A stretch of 64,000 bases of DNA. Origin: an uncultured Eubacteriales bacterium. GTDB lineage: Bacteria; Bacillota; Clostridia; Oscillospirales; Acutalibacteraceae. The translations under genes were made by a program, and so were the position numbers. The notes beneath the pieces were generated by a model. That model had not been told where the DNA came from. It searched no databases and worked only from the letters and a program-made list of their open reading frames with translations. Where the stretch lies: the NCBI GenBank assembly GCA_900315605.1, contig OMZU01000013.1, positions 1 through 64,000 of the forward strand. The letters run 5' to 3'. Shown piece after piece: positions 42,154-53,000 of the stretch (positions are counted from its first letter, which is position 1; every line of letters starts with the position of its first letter).

Positions 42154-42771
42154 TTATTTCACCTCCGCGATTTCGGCAAAGTTTCTTAGGATCTGCAAGC
42201 CGGTTTCGCCGCTTTTTTCGGGGTGGAACTGGGTCGCAAAAACGTTGCCGCTCTCAACCGCGGCGTCAATTGTCACTCCGTAGCTTGTTTGGGCAGATAC
42301 AATGCCTTTGTCTGCGGCGTTGAGGTAATAGGAATGAACAAAATAAAAATACGGCTCGCCGCTGATCCCTTTGAACAGACCGTCGTGCTTTTTGATGTCA
42401 AGGCTGTTCCAGCCCATGTGCGGTATCTTCAAGCCCTCGCCGCCGGGGATCTTGGTGATCGAGCCGTCAAAAATGCCAAAGCCCTTTGCGCCGGGACTTT
42501 CTTCACTTTTGGGAAAAAGGAGCTGCAAGCCGAGGCAGATCCCGAAAAACGGCTTTCCGCTTTGGATAAAGTCTAGCACGGTTTTGCGGATGCCGAGGCT
42601 GTCCATGGTGTCAACGGTGTCGCCGAACGAGCCCACGCCCGGAAGCACGGCAGAGTCGGCTTTGAGAATAAGGTCGCGGTCATTTGTAACCGTGACGTCG
42701 CAGCCAATGTGAGCAAAGGCTTTGCTGACGCTGCGAACGTTTCCTGCGCCGTAATCAATAATGGCAATCAT
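42154..42771 (-). CDS. hisH: Imidazole glycerol phosphate synthase glutaminase subunit
   Basis: The 205-aa class I glutamine amidotransferase has the nucleophile elbow [11 protein letters not shown], and TQFHPEKSG supplies the His/Glu pair. It starts [15 protein letters not shown]. It is first in the hisH-hisF operon, whose stop and start codons abut. SD GGAGCTGA. Confidence 0.97.
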   Translation of the reverse strand: MIAIIDYGAGNVRSVSKAFAHIGCDVTVTNDRDLILKADSAVLPGVGSFGDTVDTMDSLGIRKTVLDFIQSGKPFFGICLGLQLLFPKSEESPGAKGFGIFDGSITKIPGGEGLKIPHMGWNSLDIKKHDGLFKGISGEPYFYFVHSYYLNAADKGIVSAQTSYGVTIDAAVESGNVFATQFHPEKSGETGLQILRNFAEIAEVK

Positions 42772-42821
42772 AAAATCAGCTCCGTTTTTGTGTTATTATT
42801 TTTGATATTGACGATATGCTT

Positions 42822-42850
42822 ATTCTATCACAGCTTTTGAGCTTTTGCAA
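42822..42850 (-). promoter_or_regulatory. Promoter of hisHF
   Basis: On the minus strand, TTGCAA (42850-42845) and TAGAAT (42827-42822) have a 17-nt spacer and an extended TG at -15. Confidence 0.65.
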
Positions 42851-42885
42851 CAAATTGATAAAAAAAGAGAGTTGGGTACGTTAAT

Positions 42886-42948
42886 CTTGCAAAAATATAA
42901 AAATTATGCTTAATAAATATTGAATTTTGCAAGTTGTTATGATAAAAT
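42886..42948 (+). promoter_or_regulatory. Promoter of the RpiR gene with inverted repeat
   Basis: TTGAAT (42920-42925) and TAAAAT (42943-42948) have a 17-nt spacer. A 9-bp inverted repeat, CTTGCAAAA (42886-42894) and TTTTGCAAG (42925-42933), has one arm inside the spacer, a layout that suggests an autoregulatory operator. Confidence 0.5.
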
Positions 42949-42980
42949 GAAAGTAATTATGGTTTTGTGAGGTAATCAAA

Positions 42981-43871
42981 ATGATAACCCATCTTTTGAC
43001 GAGAATTGATCTTATGATGAATTCTTTTTCCAAGGGACAAAAGCGTATCGCGCTTTATATAGAGGAGCACTACGACAAGGCGGCGTTTATGACCGCCTCA
43101 AAGCTGGGCGAGACCGTTGGGGTTTCCGAGAGCACCGTGGTGCGCTTTGCCACCGAGCTTGGCTACGACGGATATCCAAAGCTGCAAAAGGCGATGCAGG
43201 AGATGATCCGCAACAAGCTGACCTCGGTTCAGCGTATTGAGGTGACTGCAAACAGGATAGGCGACGGAAACGTGCTCGACAGCGTGCTCAATCAGGATAT
43301 CGACAAGATCCGCAGGACGATCGAGGAGACCTCTCACGAGGACTTTAACCGCGCGGTCGAGGAGATTTGCAGCGCGAAAAGGATCTATATCTTCGGCGTG
43401 CGCTCAACCGCCGCTATAGCTAATTTTCTCGCCTATTATTTTGAACTGATCTTTGACAACGTGAGGGTGATCAACACCACCAGCGCGACGACTACATATG
43501 AGCATATTTTTAGGATCACCGAAAACGACGTTATCATCGGGATCTCGTTTCCGCGCTACAGCCAAATGGCTATTGAGGCGATGAACTTTGCGCGTGCCAG
43601 AGGCGCGCACGCTGTTGCGATCACCGACAGCATGGCTTCTCCGCTGGTTCAGTCCGCGGACTCGATTTTGATCGCCAGAAGCGACATGGCTTCGGTCGTA
43701 GATTCGCTGGTCGCGCCCCTGAGCCTTATCAACGCGCTGATCGTTGCAACGGTGCTCAGAAAAAAGGACGAGGTGAGCGACACCTTTATGGAGCTTGAAA
43801 AGCTGTGGAACCGAGAGGGCGTTTACGCAAACCACGACAACGAGCCGGAGAAAGCAGATGGACGCAGTTAA
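42981..43871 (+). CDS. RpiR/MurR-family transcriptional regulator
   Basis: The 296-aa protein has an N-terminal RpiR helix-turn-helix (TASKLGETVGVSESTVVRFATELG) and a C-terminal SIS domain (RIYIFGVRSTAAIANFLAY; GISFPRYSQMAIEAM) that senses a phosphosugar. The neighbouring genes are not sugar genes, so its targets are unclear. The stop overlaps the next gene by 14 nt. The rest of the gap to hisH contains two divergent promoters. Confidence 0.88.
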   Translation: MITHLLTRIDLMMNSFSKGQKRIALYIEEHYDKAAFMTASKLGETVGVSESTVVRFATELGYDGYPKLQKAMQEMIRNKLTSVQRIEVTANRIGDGNVLDSVLNQDIDKIRRTIEETSHEDFNRAVEEICSAKRIYIFGVRSTAAIANFLAYYFELIFDNVRVINTTSATTTYEHIFRITENDVIIGISFPRYSQMAIEAMNFARARGAHAVAITDSMASPLVQSADSILIARSDMASVVDSLVAPLSLINALIVATVLRKKDEVSDTFMELEKLWNREGVYANHDNEPEKADGRS

Positions 43872-45102
43872 AAAGAAAATAGTCGTTGTCGGCGCGGGAG
43901 CAGCCGGAATGATGGCGGCAGGCAGAGCCGCGGAGCTTGGCGCAAAGGTTGTGCTGATAGAAAAAAATCAGCGCGTCGGCAGAAAAATAATGATAACCGG
44001 CAAGGGCAGGTGCAACCTGACGAACAACTGCGAGGTCAGGACGTTTATCGAAAACGTTCCCGTAAATCCACGGTTTTTGTATTCAGCGATAAACTACTTT
44101 ACGCCTCAGGACGCGATGGAGTTTTTTGAGTTGATGGGCGTTGAGCTGAAAACCGAGAGAGGGAACAGGGTTTTTCCTGTTTCGGACAGGGCGGCGGATA
44201 TCGTTGACGCGCTGCGTGAGTATGTCTTGAGCAGCGGAGTAAAAATCGTGAACGACGCCGCGCGCGAGCTGCTCTTGGAGGACGGCGCGGTTGCCGGGAT
44301 CAAGGCCGAAAAAGAAACTTATTATGCCGACAGCGTGATCGTTTGCTGCGGCGGCAAAAGCTATCCGCTCACAGGCTCAACGGGCGACGGCTATCGCCTT
44401 GCAGCTCAGGCAGGACACAGCGTGACAGAATTAAAGCCCTCGCTGGTCCCGCTTGAAAGCAGCGACGGCGACTGCAAGTCAATGCAGGGCTTGTCGCTGA
44501 AAAATATCGCCGTAAAAATCATTGACAACAAAACCGGAAAGACCGTTTATACGGACTTTGGCGAAATGCTGTTCACTCATTTTGGGGTGAGCGGTCCGGT
44601 CATCCTTTCGGCAAGCTCGCATATCAGAGACATTTCCGAGGGAAAATATACCTTGTCGGTCGATCTAAAGCCGGCTCTCAATTTTGAGAAGCTTGACAGA
44701 AGGATCCAAAACGACTTTCGCGAGAACTCGAACCGCGACGTTTCAAACGCATTTTCAAAGCTTTTGCCGCGCAAGCTGATCGTTCCGGTTTTAAAGCGTT
44801 GGGGAGTTGAGTTTGACAGAAAATGCAACTCGATAACGCGCGCCGAGCGTCACGCCCTGTGCGAGCTGCTAAAGGGCTTTACAATCGATATAAAGGGCTT
44901 TCGCCCGATCGAAGAGGCGATCGTCACCTCGGGCGGCGTAAAAACAACGGAGCTCAGCCCAAAGACAATGGAAAGCAAGCTGGTTTCGGGCTTGTATTTT
45001 GCAGGCGAGGTCATTGACTGCGACGCCTACACCGGCGGCTTTAACCTTCAAATCGCCTGGTCGACCGGCAGACTTGCCGGAGAAAACGCGGCGTATTTGT
45101 AA
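43858..45102 (+). CDS. HI0933-family NAD(P)/FAD-dependent oxidoreductase
   Basis: The 414-aa flavoprotein has the Rossmann loop VVGAGAAGMMAAGRAAELGA, the family signature GRKIMITGKGRCNLTNNC and a C-terminal FAD contact GGFNLQIAWSTGRLAGENAA. Homologues are annotated as aminoacetone oxidase-like or BaiN-like, but the substrate is uncertain. ATG 43858 follows GGAG within the end of the RpiR gene. In related Clostridia this gene commonly precedes cmk-plsC-ispH, as here. Confidence 0.88.
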   Translation: MDAVKKKIVVVGAGAAGMMAAGRAAELGAKVVLIEKNQRVGRKIMITGKGRCNLTNNCEVRTFIENVPVNPRFLYSAINYFTPQDAMEFFELMGVELKTERGNRVFPVSDRAADIVDALREYVLSSGVKIVNDAARELLLEDGAVAGIKAEKETYYADSVIVCCGGKSYPLTGSTGDGYRLAAQAGHSVTELKPSLVPLESSDGDCKSMQGLSLKNIAVKIIDNKTGKTVYTDFGEMLFTHFGVSGPVILSASSHIRDISEGKYTLSVDLKPALNFEKLDRRIQNDFRENSNRDVSNAFSKLLPRKLIVPVLKRWGVEFDRKCNSITRAERHALCELLKGFTIDIKGFRPIEEAIVTSGGVKTTELSPKTMESKLVSGLYFAGEVIDCDAYTGGFNLQIAWSTGRLAGENAAYL

Positions 45103-45103
45103 A

Positions 45104-45180
45104 GGCAATACCGCACAATTCCGGCGCGCGCCTTGCTTGAATATTATTCCGTCGGATTGCCCAAAAATTTTGCCTAAACA
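45104..45180. mobile_element. MITE D, partial copy
   Basis: AAGGCAATACCGCACAATTCCGGCGCGCGCCTTGCTTG matches one end of the complete element at 52758-52903. The far end is degenerate (TTTTGCCTAAAC). Confidence 0.6.
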
Positions 45181-45209
45181 ATTATTTACCGATCAAAAGG
45201 AGAATTATT

Positions 45210-45890
45210 ATGTCTGTTGCAGTTGCTCTTGACGGCCCTGCCGGTGCAGGAAAGTCGTCAGTCGCCAAAAAAGCGGCAAAGGAGCTTGATTTTATTTATG
45301 TTGATACCGGCGCACTCTACCGCACCATCGGTCTTGCGGCAATGCGCGAAAATATAGAGCCTGTCGCTTCCGACGAGGTCTTTGATCTGCTAAAGAGGAT
45401 CAAGGTCGAGCTGACCTTTAACGAAAAGGGAGAGCAGATCGTTCTGCTCAACGGCGAGGATGTTTCGGGGCAGATAAGAACCCCGGAGGCTTCTATGACC
45501 GCGTCAAAGATTTCGGCGATCCCCGAGGTCAGGGCGTTCCTTTTGGACTTGCAGAGAAGCATGGCAAAAACCAACAACGTTATCATGGACGGCAGAGATA
45601 TAGGAACAGTCGTTCTGCCCGACGCTCAGGTCAAGATCTTCCTGACAGCCGCGCCCGAGGCACGCGCCGGCAGAAGATACAAGGAGCTTATCGAAAAGGG
45701 CATGGACGTCAAATATGAGGACATCCTTAACGACGTTATCGAGCGTGATAATTTTGATATGAACCGCGAAATAGCACCGCTGAAGCCTGCCGAGGACAGC
45801 GTGACGGTGGACACGACCGAGCTTGATTTTGACCAGAGCGTTGAGGCGGTCATTTCGGTCATCAAGGAGAAAACGGACAAGCACTTTTAG
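45210..45890 (+). CDS. cmk: Cytidylate kinase
   Basis: The 226-aa kinase phosphorylates CMP and dCMP. P-loop: LDGPAGAGKSSVAKKAAKEL; DTGALYRTI; MDGRDIGTVVLPDA. SD AAAGGAGA lies 8 nt before the ATG. Confidence 0.96.
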   Translation: MSVAVALDGPAGAGKSSVAKKAAKELDFIYVDTGALYRTIGLAAMRENIEPVASDEVFDLLKRIKVELTFNEKGEQIVLLNGEDVSGQIRTPEASMTASKISAIPEVRAFLLDLQRSMAKTNNVIMDGRDIGTVVLPDAQVKIFLTAAPEARAGRRYKELIEKGMDVKYEDILNDVIERDNFDMNREIAPLKPAEDSVTVDTTELDFDQSVEAVISVIKEKTDKHF

Positions 45891-46112
45891 TGTGGAGTTT
45901 CGGTCGGGAAGAAAAATTTTGTTTGGAAAATAAGTTTGTTTCCGGTTGGATAAATATGGATATAGTTTTATTTTTTAAACAGGTTGCCTCTATAACCAAA
46001 AAAGAAAACGATTGCTAAATAAATATAAATACAGTCGGGAACAAAGGTTTTTAATAAATACATTCTGTCTGCTCGACCAAAACTCCACACTCCAAACTCC
46101 ACACTCCACACT
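45891..46112. repeat. Composite repeat: unit A and inverted unit A with TGGAGTT/ACTCCACACTCC flanks
   Basis: GTGTGGAGTT, then CGGTCGGGAAGAAAAA...AGTTTGTTTCCGGTTG (45900-45948). A 70-nt A+T-rich centre without unit B follows, then CAGTCGGGAACAAAGG...CTGTCTGCTCGACC and ACTCCACACTCCAAACTCC. It separates cmk from plsC. Confidence 0.72.
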
Positions 46113-46138
46113 AATAAAAATTCATTTGGAGGAAAAAG

Positions 46139-46786
46139 ATGGGACAGTCAAAGGTACTTTACAGATTCGGCAAGGTAGTTTGTATGCCGATTTTTAAGGC
46201 GTTGTATCGCTTTAAGGTCATTAACAAGGAGGCAATGCCGGAATCGGGCGGTTATATTTTGACATGTAATCATATTTCGTATTCCGATCCGCCGCTTTTG
46301 GGACTCAGCAGCAAGCGCAGACTTTACTTTATGGCGAAGTCCGAGCTTTTTAAAAATAAGTTTTTTGCCGCGCTCATCACCGCCCTGGGAGCGTTCCCGG
46401 TCGAGAGGGGCGCAGGCGACAACAAGGCGATCAACACCGGCGAGGAGCTGATCCGCCGCGGCGAGGTCATGACGATCTTTATTGAGGGCGGAAGAAGCAA
46501 AACCGGCGAGCTTATGCGCCCCCGAAGCGGCTGCGCGCTGGTTGCTCAGCAAATGCAGGTTCCCGTTGTTCCGGCGTGCATCACCGTTGTGGGCAACCCC
46601 AAAAGAACCTTTGCAAAGCGCGTTATCCATTTTGGCGAGCCGCTCACTCCCGAGCAGCTTGGGCTTGCGCCCGGCTCGGAGCTTGACAGGCGCGCACTCA
46701 AAAACGCCTCGGAAATGATAATGGGCGAAATCAGAAAAATGAGGGAGAACGACCTGAATGAGTACGGTAAGCATCAGAAAGGCTGA
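46139..46786 (+). CDS. plsC: 1-acyl-sn-glycerol-3-phosphate acyltransferase
   Basis: The 215-aa membrane acyltransferase has motif I NHISYSD (catalytic H and D) and motif III FIEGGRSKTGELM. It makes phosphatidic acid from lysophosphatidic acid. SD GGAGG. It overlaps ispH by 29 nt. Confidence 0.92.
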   Translation: MGQSKVLYRFGKVVCMPIFKALYRFKVINKEAMPESGGYILTCNHISYSDPPLLGLSSKRRLYFMAKSELFKNKFFAALITALGAFPVERGAGDNKAINTGEELIRRGEVMTIFIEGGRSKTGELMRPRSGCALVAQQMQVPVVPACITVVGNPKRTFAKRVIHFGEPLTPEQLGLAPGSELDRRALKNASEMIMGEIRKMRENDLNEYGKHQKG

Positions 46787-48851
46787 TTCGGCAGGCTTTT
46801 GCTTTGGCGTGAGCCGCGCCGTGAACATCGTCAACGAGCTGCTTGACGAGGGCAAAAGGGTTTGCACCCTCGGCCCGATCATTCACAACATGGAGATGGT
46901 TCGCGAGCTCAGCGAAAAGGGCTGCCGCCCGATCGACAGCGTTGACGAACTTGAGGACGGCGAGATACTGGTGATCCGTTCGCACGGCGTCCCAAAAAGC
47001 GTCACCGACGAGCTTGACCAAAGGGGGATCGACTACAAGGACGCGACCTGTCCGTTTGTAAAGAAGATCCACAAAATCGTTCAGGCAACAGACCCCGAGC
47101 ATGACGTTATGCTGATTGCCGGCAACAGAAATCACCCCGAGGTCATAGGCATCATAAGCTACTGCGCCTGCGAATGGTTCAGCTTTAACAACGAGGACGA
47201 ATTAGACGAGATTTTGCCAATTGTTCTTGAAAAGAAAAATAAAATCATAAATATTGTTGCACAAACCACATTTGACACAAAAGAATGGAAAAAGTCAATA
47301 AAAAAGCTAAAAAAACTATGTACAAATCCAAAAATATTTGATACAATATGTAATGCTACGTCAGTTAGGCAGAATGAAGCCGATCTGATAGCCGCTCAGT
47401 CGGATTTTATGGCAGTGATAGGAGACCGCCACAGCTCCAATACGGGAAAGCTGTTTGACATCTGCAAAAAGCGATGCGCGAACTCCGTGCTCATAGAAAC
47501 CGCTGACGAGCTTGACAGAGAGCAGGTTCAGGCTGCCGCGCGCATAGGCGTAACTGCGGGGGCGTCAACGCCCGCAAGGATAATAAAGGAGGTACTGGAT
47601 ACAATGAGTGAGATTAAATCCGGTGAAAATGTTGTTGAAGAATCTTTTGAGGCGATGCTAGAGGAATCCCTCAAAAACTTAAATACAAACGAGAGGGTAA
47701 TGGGTACAGTGCTCAGCATTGCTCCCAACGAGGTTCAGGTTGACGTCGGCAGGAAGCAAACGGGAATCATTCCGGCTTCCGAGCTTACAAACGACCCCAA
47801 TGTGTCGCCTGAGGACATTGTAAAGGTTGGCGACGAGATCGAGCTTTTGATTATGAAAACCAACGATCAGGAAGGCACCATCATGCTTTCAAAGCGCAGA
47901 GTCGACGAGAGAAAGGGCTGGGATCAGCTTCAGGAGAAGGTTGATTCTCAGGAGATCCTTTCAAGCAAGGTAACAGAGGCTGTAAAGGGCGGCGTTATCG
48001 TTCTTTATAACGGCGTAAGAGTATTTATCCCTGCTTCTCAGGCAACCGCAACAAGAGACGAGAGCCTTGAGGATCTTGTAGGTCAGGACGTTGATTTCAG
48101 ACTTATCGAGGTTTCTCAGCGCGGAAGATACAAGAGAGCCATCGGTTCTATCCGCAGCGTGCTCAAGGAGCAGAGAGCTGCTCAGCGCGAGGCGTTCTGG
48201 GCAGAGTGCGAGGTTGGCAAGCGCTACAAGGGCGTTGTCAAGTCTCTCACAAGCTACGGTGCGTTTGTTGATCTTGGCGGCGTGTTCGGCATGATCCACA
48301 TTTCCGAGCTTTCATGGACCCACATCAAGCACCCCAGCGAGGTTGTCAATGTCGGCGACACTGTTGAGGTTTACATCAAGGATATCAACGAGGAGACAAA
48401 GAAGATCTCTCTCGGCTTTAAGAACGCAGAGGACAATCCGTGGGAGATCCTCAAGAACCAGTATCCCGAGGGAACTGTTGTTAAGGCAAAGATCGTTGGT
48501 CTCACAACCTTTGGCGCGTTCGCTAACATCATCCCGGGCATTGACGGCTTGATCCACATTTCTCAGATCGCCAACAAAAGAATTGATAAGCCCGCTGATG
48601 TTCTCAGCGTTGGCGATGAGGTCGAAGCCAAGATCACTGCGATCGACTTTGACAAAAAGCGCGTAAGCCTTTCAATGCGCGCACTTCTTCCCGAGGACGA
48701 GCAGGCTCCTGCAAAGGCAGCTCCGGCTGACGACGTTGCTGAGGCAGAAGAGGCTGTTGAGGAAGCTGCTGCTCCGGCAGAAGAGGTTGCAGCTCCGGCA
48801 GAGGAAGCTGCGGCTCCTGCAGAAGAAGCCGAGACAACCGAGGCAGAATAA
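46758..48851 (+). CDS. ispH: IspH-ribosomal protein S1 fusion (HMBPP reductase with four S1 domains)
   Basis: The 697-aa protein joins an IspH reductase (residues 1 to about 285), which makes IPP and DMAPP in the MEP pathway, to four S1 RNA-binding repeats. Iron-sulfur cysteines are C15 (GFCFGV) and those in DATCPFV and TICNATSV. The S1 repeats (about 311-645) begin [47 protein letters not shown] and [16 protein letters not shown]. This fusion is common in Clostridia. The tail repeats AAPAEE. Within the IspH part, 47190-47385 is unusually A+T-rich with rare codons (ATA, CTA, TTA). Confidence 0.95.
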   Translation: MSTVSIRKADSAGFCFGVSRAVNIVNELLDEGKRVCTLGPIIHNMEMVRELSEKGCRPIDSVDELEDGEILVIRSHGVPKSVTDELDQRGIDYKDATCPFVKKIHKIVQATDPEHDVMLIAGNRNHPEVIGIISYCACEWFSFNNEDELDEILPIVLEKKNKIINIVAQTTFDTKEWKKSIKKLKKLCTNPKIFDTICNATSVRQNEADLIAAQSDFMAVIGDRHSSNTGKLFDICKKRCANSVLIETADELDREQVQAAARIGVTAGASTPARIIKEVLDTMSEIKSGENVVEESFEAMLEESLKNLNTNERVMGTVLSIAPNEVQVDVGRKQTGIIPASELTNDPNVSPEDIVKVGDEIELLIMKTNDQEGTIMLSKRRVDERKGWDQLQEKVDSQEILSSKVTEAVKGGVIVLYNGVRVFIPASQATATRDESLEDLVGQDVDFRLIEVSQRGRYKRAIGSIRSVLKEQRAAQREAFWAECEVGKRYKGVVKSLTSYGAFVDLGGVFGMIHISELSWTHIKHPSEVVNVGDTVEVYIKDINEETKKISLGFKNAEDNPWEILKNQYPEGTVVKAKIVGLTTFGAFANIIPGIDGLIHISQIANKRIDKPADVLSVGDEVEAKITAIDFDKKRVSLSMRALLPEDEQAPAKAAPADDVAEAEEAVEEAAAPAEEVAAPAEEAAAPAEEAETTEAE

Positions 48852-48862
48852 TCAATACATAT

Positions 48863-48893
48863 CAGGGGCACTCTTTTTGAGTGCCCTGTTTTG
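48863..48893 (+). terminator. Terminator after ispH-S1
   Basis: CAGGGGCACTC pairs with GAGTGCCCTG, followed by TTTTGATTTTT. Confidence 0.85.
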
Positions 48894-48943
48894 ATTTTTG
48901 AAGATTTTTGAAAAAACCGTCAGGCAAAAACGGAGGAAAAAAT

Positions 48944-49519
48944 ATGACCCCACAGGAAGAGTTTATAGAGATTTATCAGGAGCACATAACGCGTCAGGGC
49001 GCGGACGAGCTGCTTGAATGGCTCAAAAGGACCGATTTCTTTACCGCGCCGGCAAGCACGCGCTATCACTGCGCCTGCGAAAACGGCTTGGTCATGCACT
49101 CCGTCAGCGTTTTTAATACGATGATGGAAAAGCATTTTGACGAGGAGACCGACAGCATAGAGAGCTTTGCGATATGCGGACTGCTGCATGATCTGTGCAA
49201 GGCGCAGTTCTACAAGGTCTCCACACGAAACGTCAAAAACGAGCAGACAGGTCAGTGGGAAAAGGTGCCCTACTATGCGATCGAGGATCGATTTCCCTAT
49301 GGTCACGGCGAAAAATCGGTGTTCCTGATCGAACGCAAAATGCACCTCAAAATCGACGAGGCAATGGCGATCCGCTGGCATATGGGCGAGTTCGGCGACA
49401 AAAACAGCAATACCATAAGTCAGGCTTACGACAAATATCCGCTTGCCGTAAAGCTGCATCTTGCGGATTTGGAATCAACCTTTTTGCGCGAAAAGGGAAC
49501 TTCTCAGGTGAACAAATAA
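48944..49519 (+). CDS. HD-domain hydrolase
   Basis: The 191-aa protein has an HD phosphohydrolase-like core: H in YHCACENGLVMHSVSV, the HD pair in CGLLHDLCKAQF and further H/D residues (RWHMGEF; HLADLEST). It resembles small HD proteins of Firmicutes and phages whose substrates (nucleotides or nucleic acid) are unknown. ATG 48944 follows GGAGG. It ends 3 nt before ligA, so the two share a transcript. Confidence 0.75.
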   Translation: MTPQEEFIEIYQEHITRQGADELLEWLKRTDFFTAPASTRYHCACENGLVMHSVSVFNTMMEKHFDEETDSIESFAICGLLHDLCKAQFYKVSTRNVKNEQTGQWEKVPYYAIEDRFPYGHGEKSVFLIERKMHLKIDEAMAIRWHMGEFGDKNSNTISQAYDKYPLAVKLHLADLESTFLREKGTSQVNK

Positions 49520-51499
<1,980 letters not shown>

Positions 51500-51567
51500 T
51501 ACTTTTATTATCAAATATTTTGAGCAGCAAAAACAGAGAATAGTATTGCCTATAATATAATTACAAA

Positions 51568-51612
51568 ACCATCGGGTGAAGATAAAAAACATCTTCACCC
51601 GATGGTCTTTTT
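51568..51612 (+). terminator. Terminator of ligA
   Basis: A perfect 16-bp stem ACCATCGGGTGAAGAT/ATCTTCACCCGATGGT with an A-rich loop, followed by CTTTTT. Confidence 0.92.
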
Positions 51613-51658
51613 AGCTTTGTTAACAAAAACAAAACATACGCTCTGGGAGGAAATTTTT

Positions 51659-52750
51659 ATGAAAACAATCAAAAAAACAGTGAGTGCTCTCTTGTCACTC
51701 ACAACGATCATCGGCTCATTATCGATCGTACCCGTAAGCGCAAGCGCGAAGGAAGGGGTACCCTACACCGAAAGAACATGGCAGGATTCCGCGATAGTTG
51801 AATCCACCGAGATCTGTTCGGATTTCAACACTCTCGGCGAATCCGCAAAGCAGCTCGAAACCGGCTGGTATGTGGTAGACAGCGATCTGACCCTGTCCGA
51901 CCGTCTGACAGTTGCCAACGATCAGGACGTGCATATGATCCTTTGCGACGGATGTAAGCTCAATGCACCAAAGGGCGTTATCGTTTCTGACACAGCGAGA
52001 CTTACAGTCTACGGTCAGTCAGGCAGCACCGGCGTGCTTGAAGCATATAACCCCGACGGAGCAGGAATCGGCGGTCTTGATGAAAAGAAGGCAGGCACAA
52101 TGCTCTTTAAGGGCGGCACGATCAACGCCACCGGCGGCGGTAAGGACGCAGGCATAGGCACCGGCAAGAACGATGATTCCAAATTCAGAATGATCGAGAT
52201 CTACGGCGGCACAGTCAACGCGAAGGGCGGTCACATGGGCGCAGGAATCGGCGGAGGTACAGAGTATCGCACCAGCATCATCACCGAACCGACAGGAATC
52301 AAGGGCACACTGACAGACATAATGGACTTCTTCAATTTTGATATAGGCGACGGCGGCGAGGGCGGCCCGGTTGAGATCAACGGCGGAATCGTTATCGCAT
52401 GGGGCGGCAAGGAATCCTCTGCTATCGGCTACGGTCAGGAGGGCGACGAGCTCGGCGAGCTCAAGATCTCAGACGACTTGAGCGTATACGATATCGGCAT
52501 CGCGTCGGATTATCACCTGAGCTACGGAGATATAATCAATACTTTGACAAAATTGCAGGATCATTCCAGAAAAGAGATCATGCAGGAAATCAAAGAAAAG
52601 CTTAGTTCCGACCTGAGCATCGAGAGCCTGAAAGAGAAGATCAAGATCCAAGAGATCGCCAAGGGCGAACGCTCAAAGACCTGTCAGGCTGAAGAGAAGC
52701 TTGTTGTAATCATGCCAAAGAATATCAACAACCCGGGCGAGCTCAACTGA
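51659..52750 (+). CDS. Secreted glycine-rich protein, probably beta-helical
   Basis: The 363-aa protein has a signal peptide cleaved near VSASA-KEGV. The body is rich in short repeats that look like turns of a right-handed beta-helix: LTVYGQSGSTGVLEAYN, MLFKGGTINATGGGKDAGIG, MIEIYGGTVNAKGGHMGAGI, VEINGGIVIAWGGKESSAIG. The C-terminal 80 residues are helical and charged. There is no LPXTG, dockerin or lipobox. Similar 'ITGGTV.A.GG..GAGIGGG' repeats occur in clostridial surface proteins of unknown role. ATG 51659 follows GGGAGGAA; the frame upstream runs through the ligA terminator. Confidence 0.7.
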   Translation: MKTIKKTVSALLSLTTIIGSLSIVPVSASAKEGVPYTERTWQDSAIVESTEICSDFNTLGESAKQLETGWYVVDSDLTLSDRLTVANDQDVHMILCDGCKLNAPKGVIVSDTARLTVYGQSGSTGVLEAYNPDGAGIGGLDEKKAGTMLFKGGTINATGGGKDAGIGTGKNDDSKFRMIEIYGGTVNAKGGHMGAGIGGGTEYRTSIITEPTGIKGTLTDIMDFFNFDIGDGGEGGPVEINGGIVIAWGGKESSAIGYGQEGDELGELKISDDLSVYDIGIASDYHLSYGDIINTLTKLQDHSRKEIMQEIKEKLSSDLSIESLKEKIKIQEIAKGERSKTCQAEEKLVVIMPKNINNPGELN

Positions 52751-52757
52751 GCAAAGC

Positions 52758-52903
52758 TTTAAGGCAATACCGCATAATTCAGGTGTACGGATTGCGCAGT
52801 CAGATTTTTCGTCAGAATGTTCAAATAATCAGTTCGCATACTGACGTATGGGGACTGTATGCAAGCAAGGCGTGCGCCGCGAATTGTGCGGTGTTGCCTT
52901 AAA
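52758..52903. mobile_element. MITE D, complete copy
   Basis: TTTAAGGCAATACCGCATAATTC at the left matches the reverse complement of the right end (TTTAAGGCAACACCGCACAATTC) with two mismatches. The 100-bp interior has no ORF. Partial relatives lie at 45104 and 59709. Confidence 0.7.
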
Positions 52904-52917
52904 ATAAAAAACAAAAC

Positions 52918-52949
52918 AGAACCTTTCCGATTTGGAGAGGTTCTATTTT
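52918..52949 (+). terminator. Terminator upstream of the spoIIIA operon
   Basis: AGAACCTTTCC pairs with GGAGAGGTTCT (one mismatch), followed by ATTTTTAT. It insulates spoIIIA from the secreted-protein gene. I saw no convincing sigma-E promoter in the 50 nt that follow. Confidence 0.7.
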
Positions 52950-53000
52950 TATGCTTGTCTGCATAGGATTAAGCATGAACAAAATGTGGAAGTGAAATTT

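Noticed and set aside
52945..53000. Sigma-E promoter for spoIIIA
   Set aside because: No pair of boxes fitting the sigma-E consensus could be placed convincingly between the terminator and the start codon.
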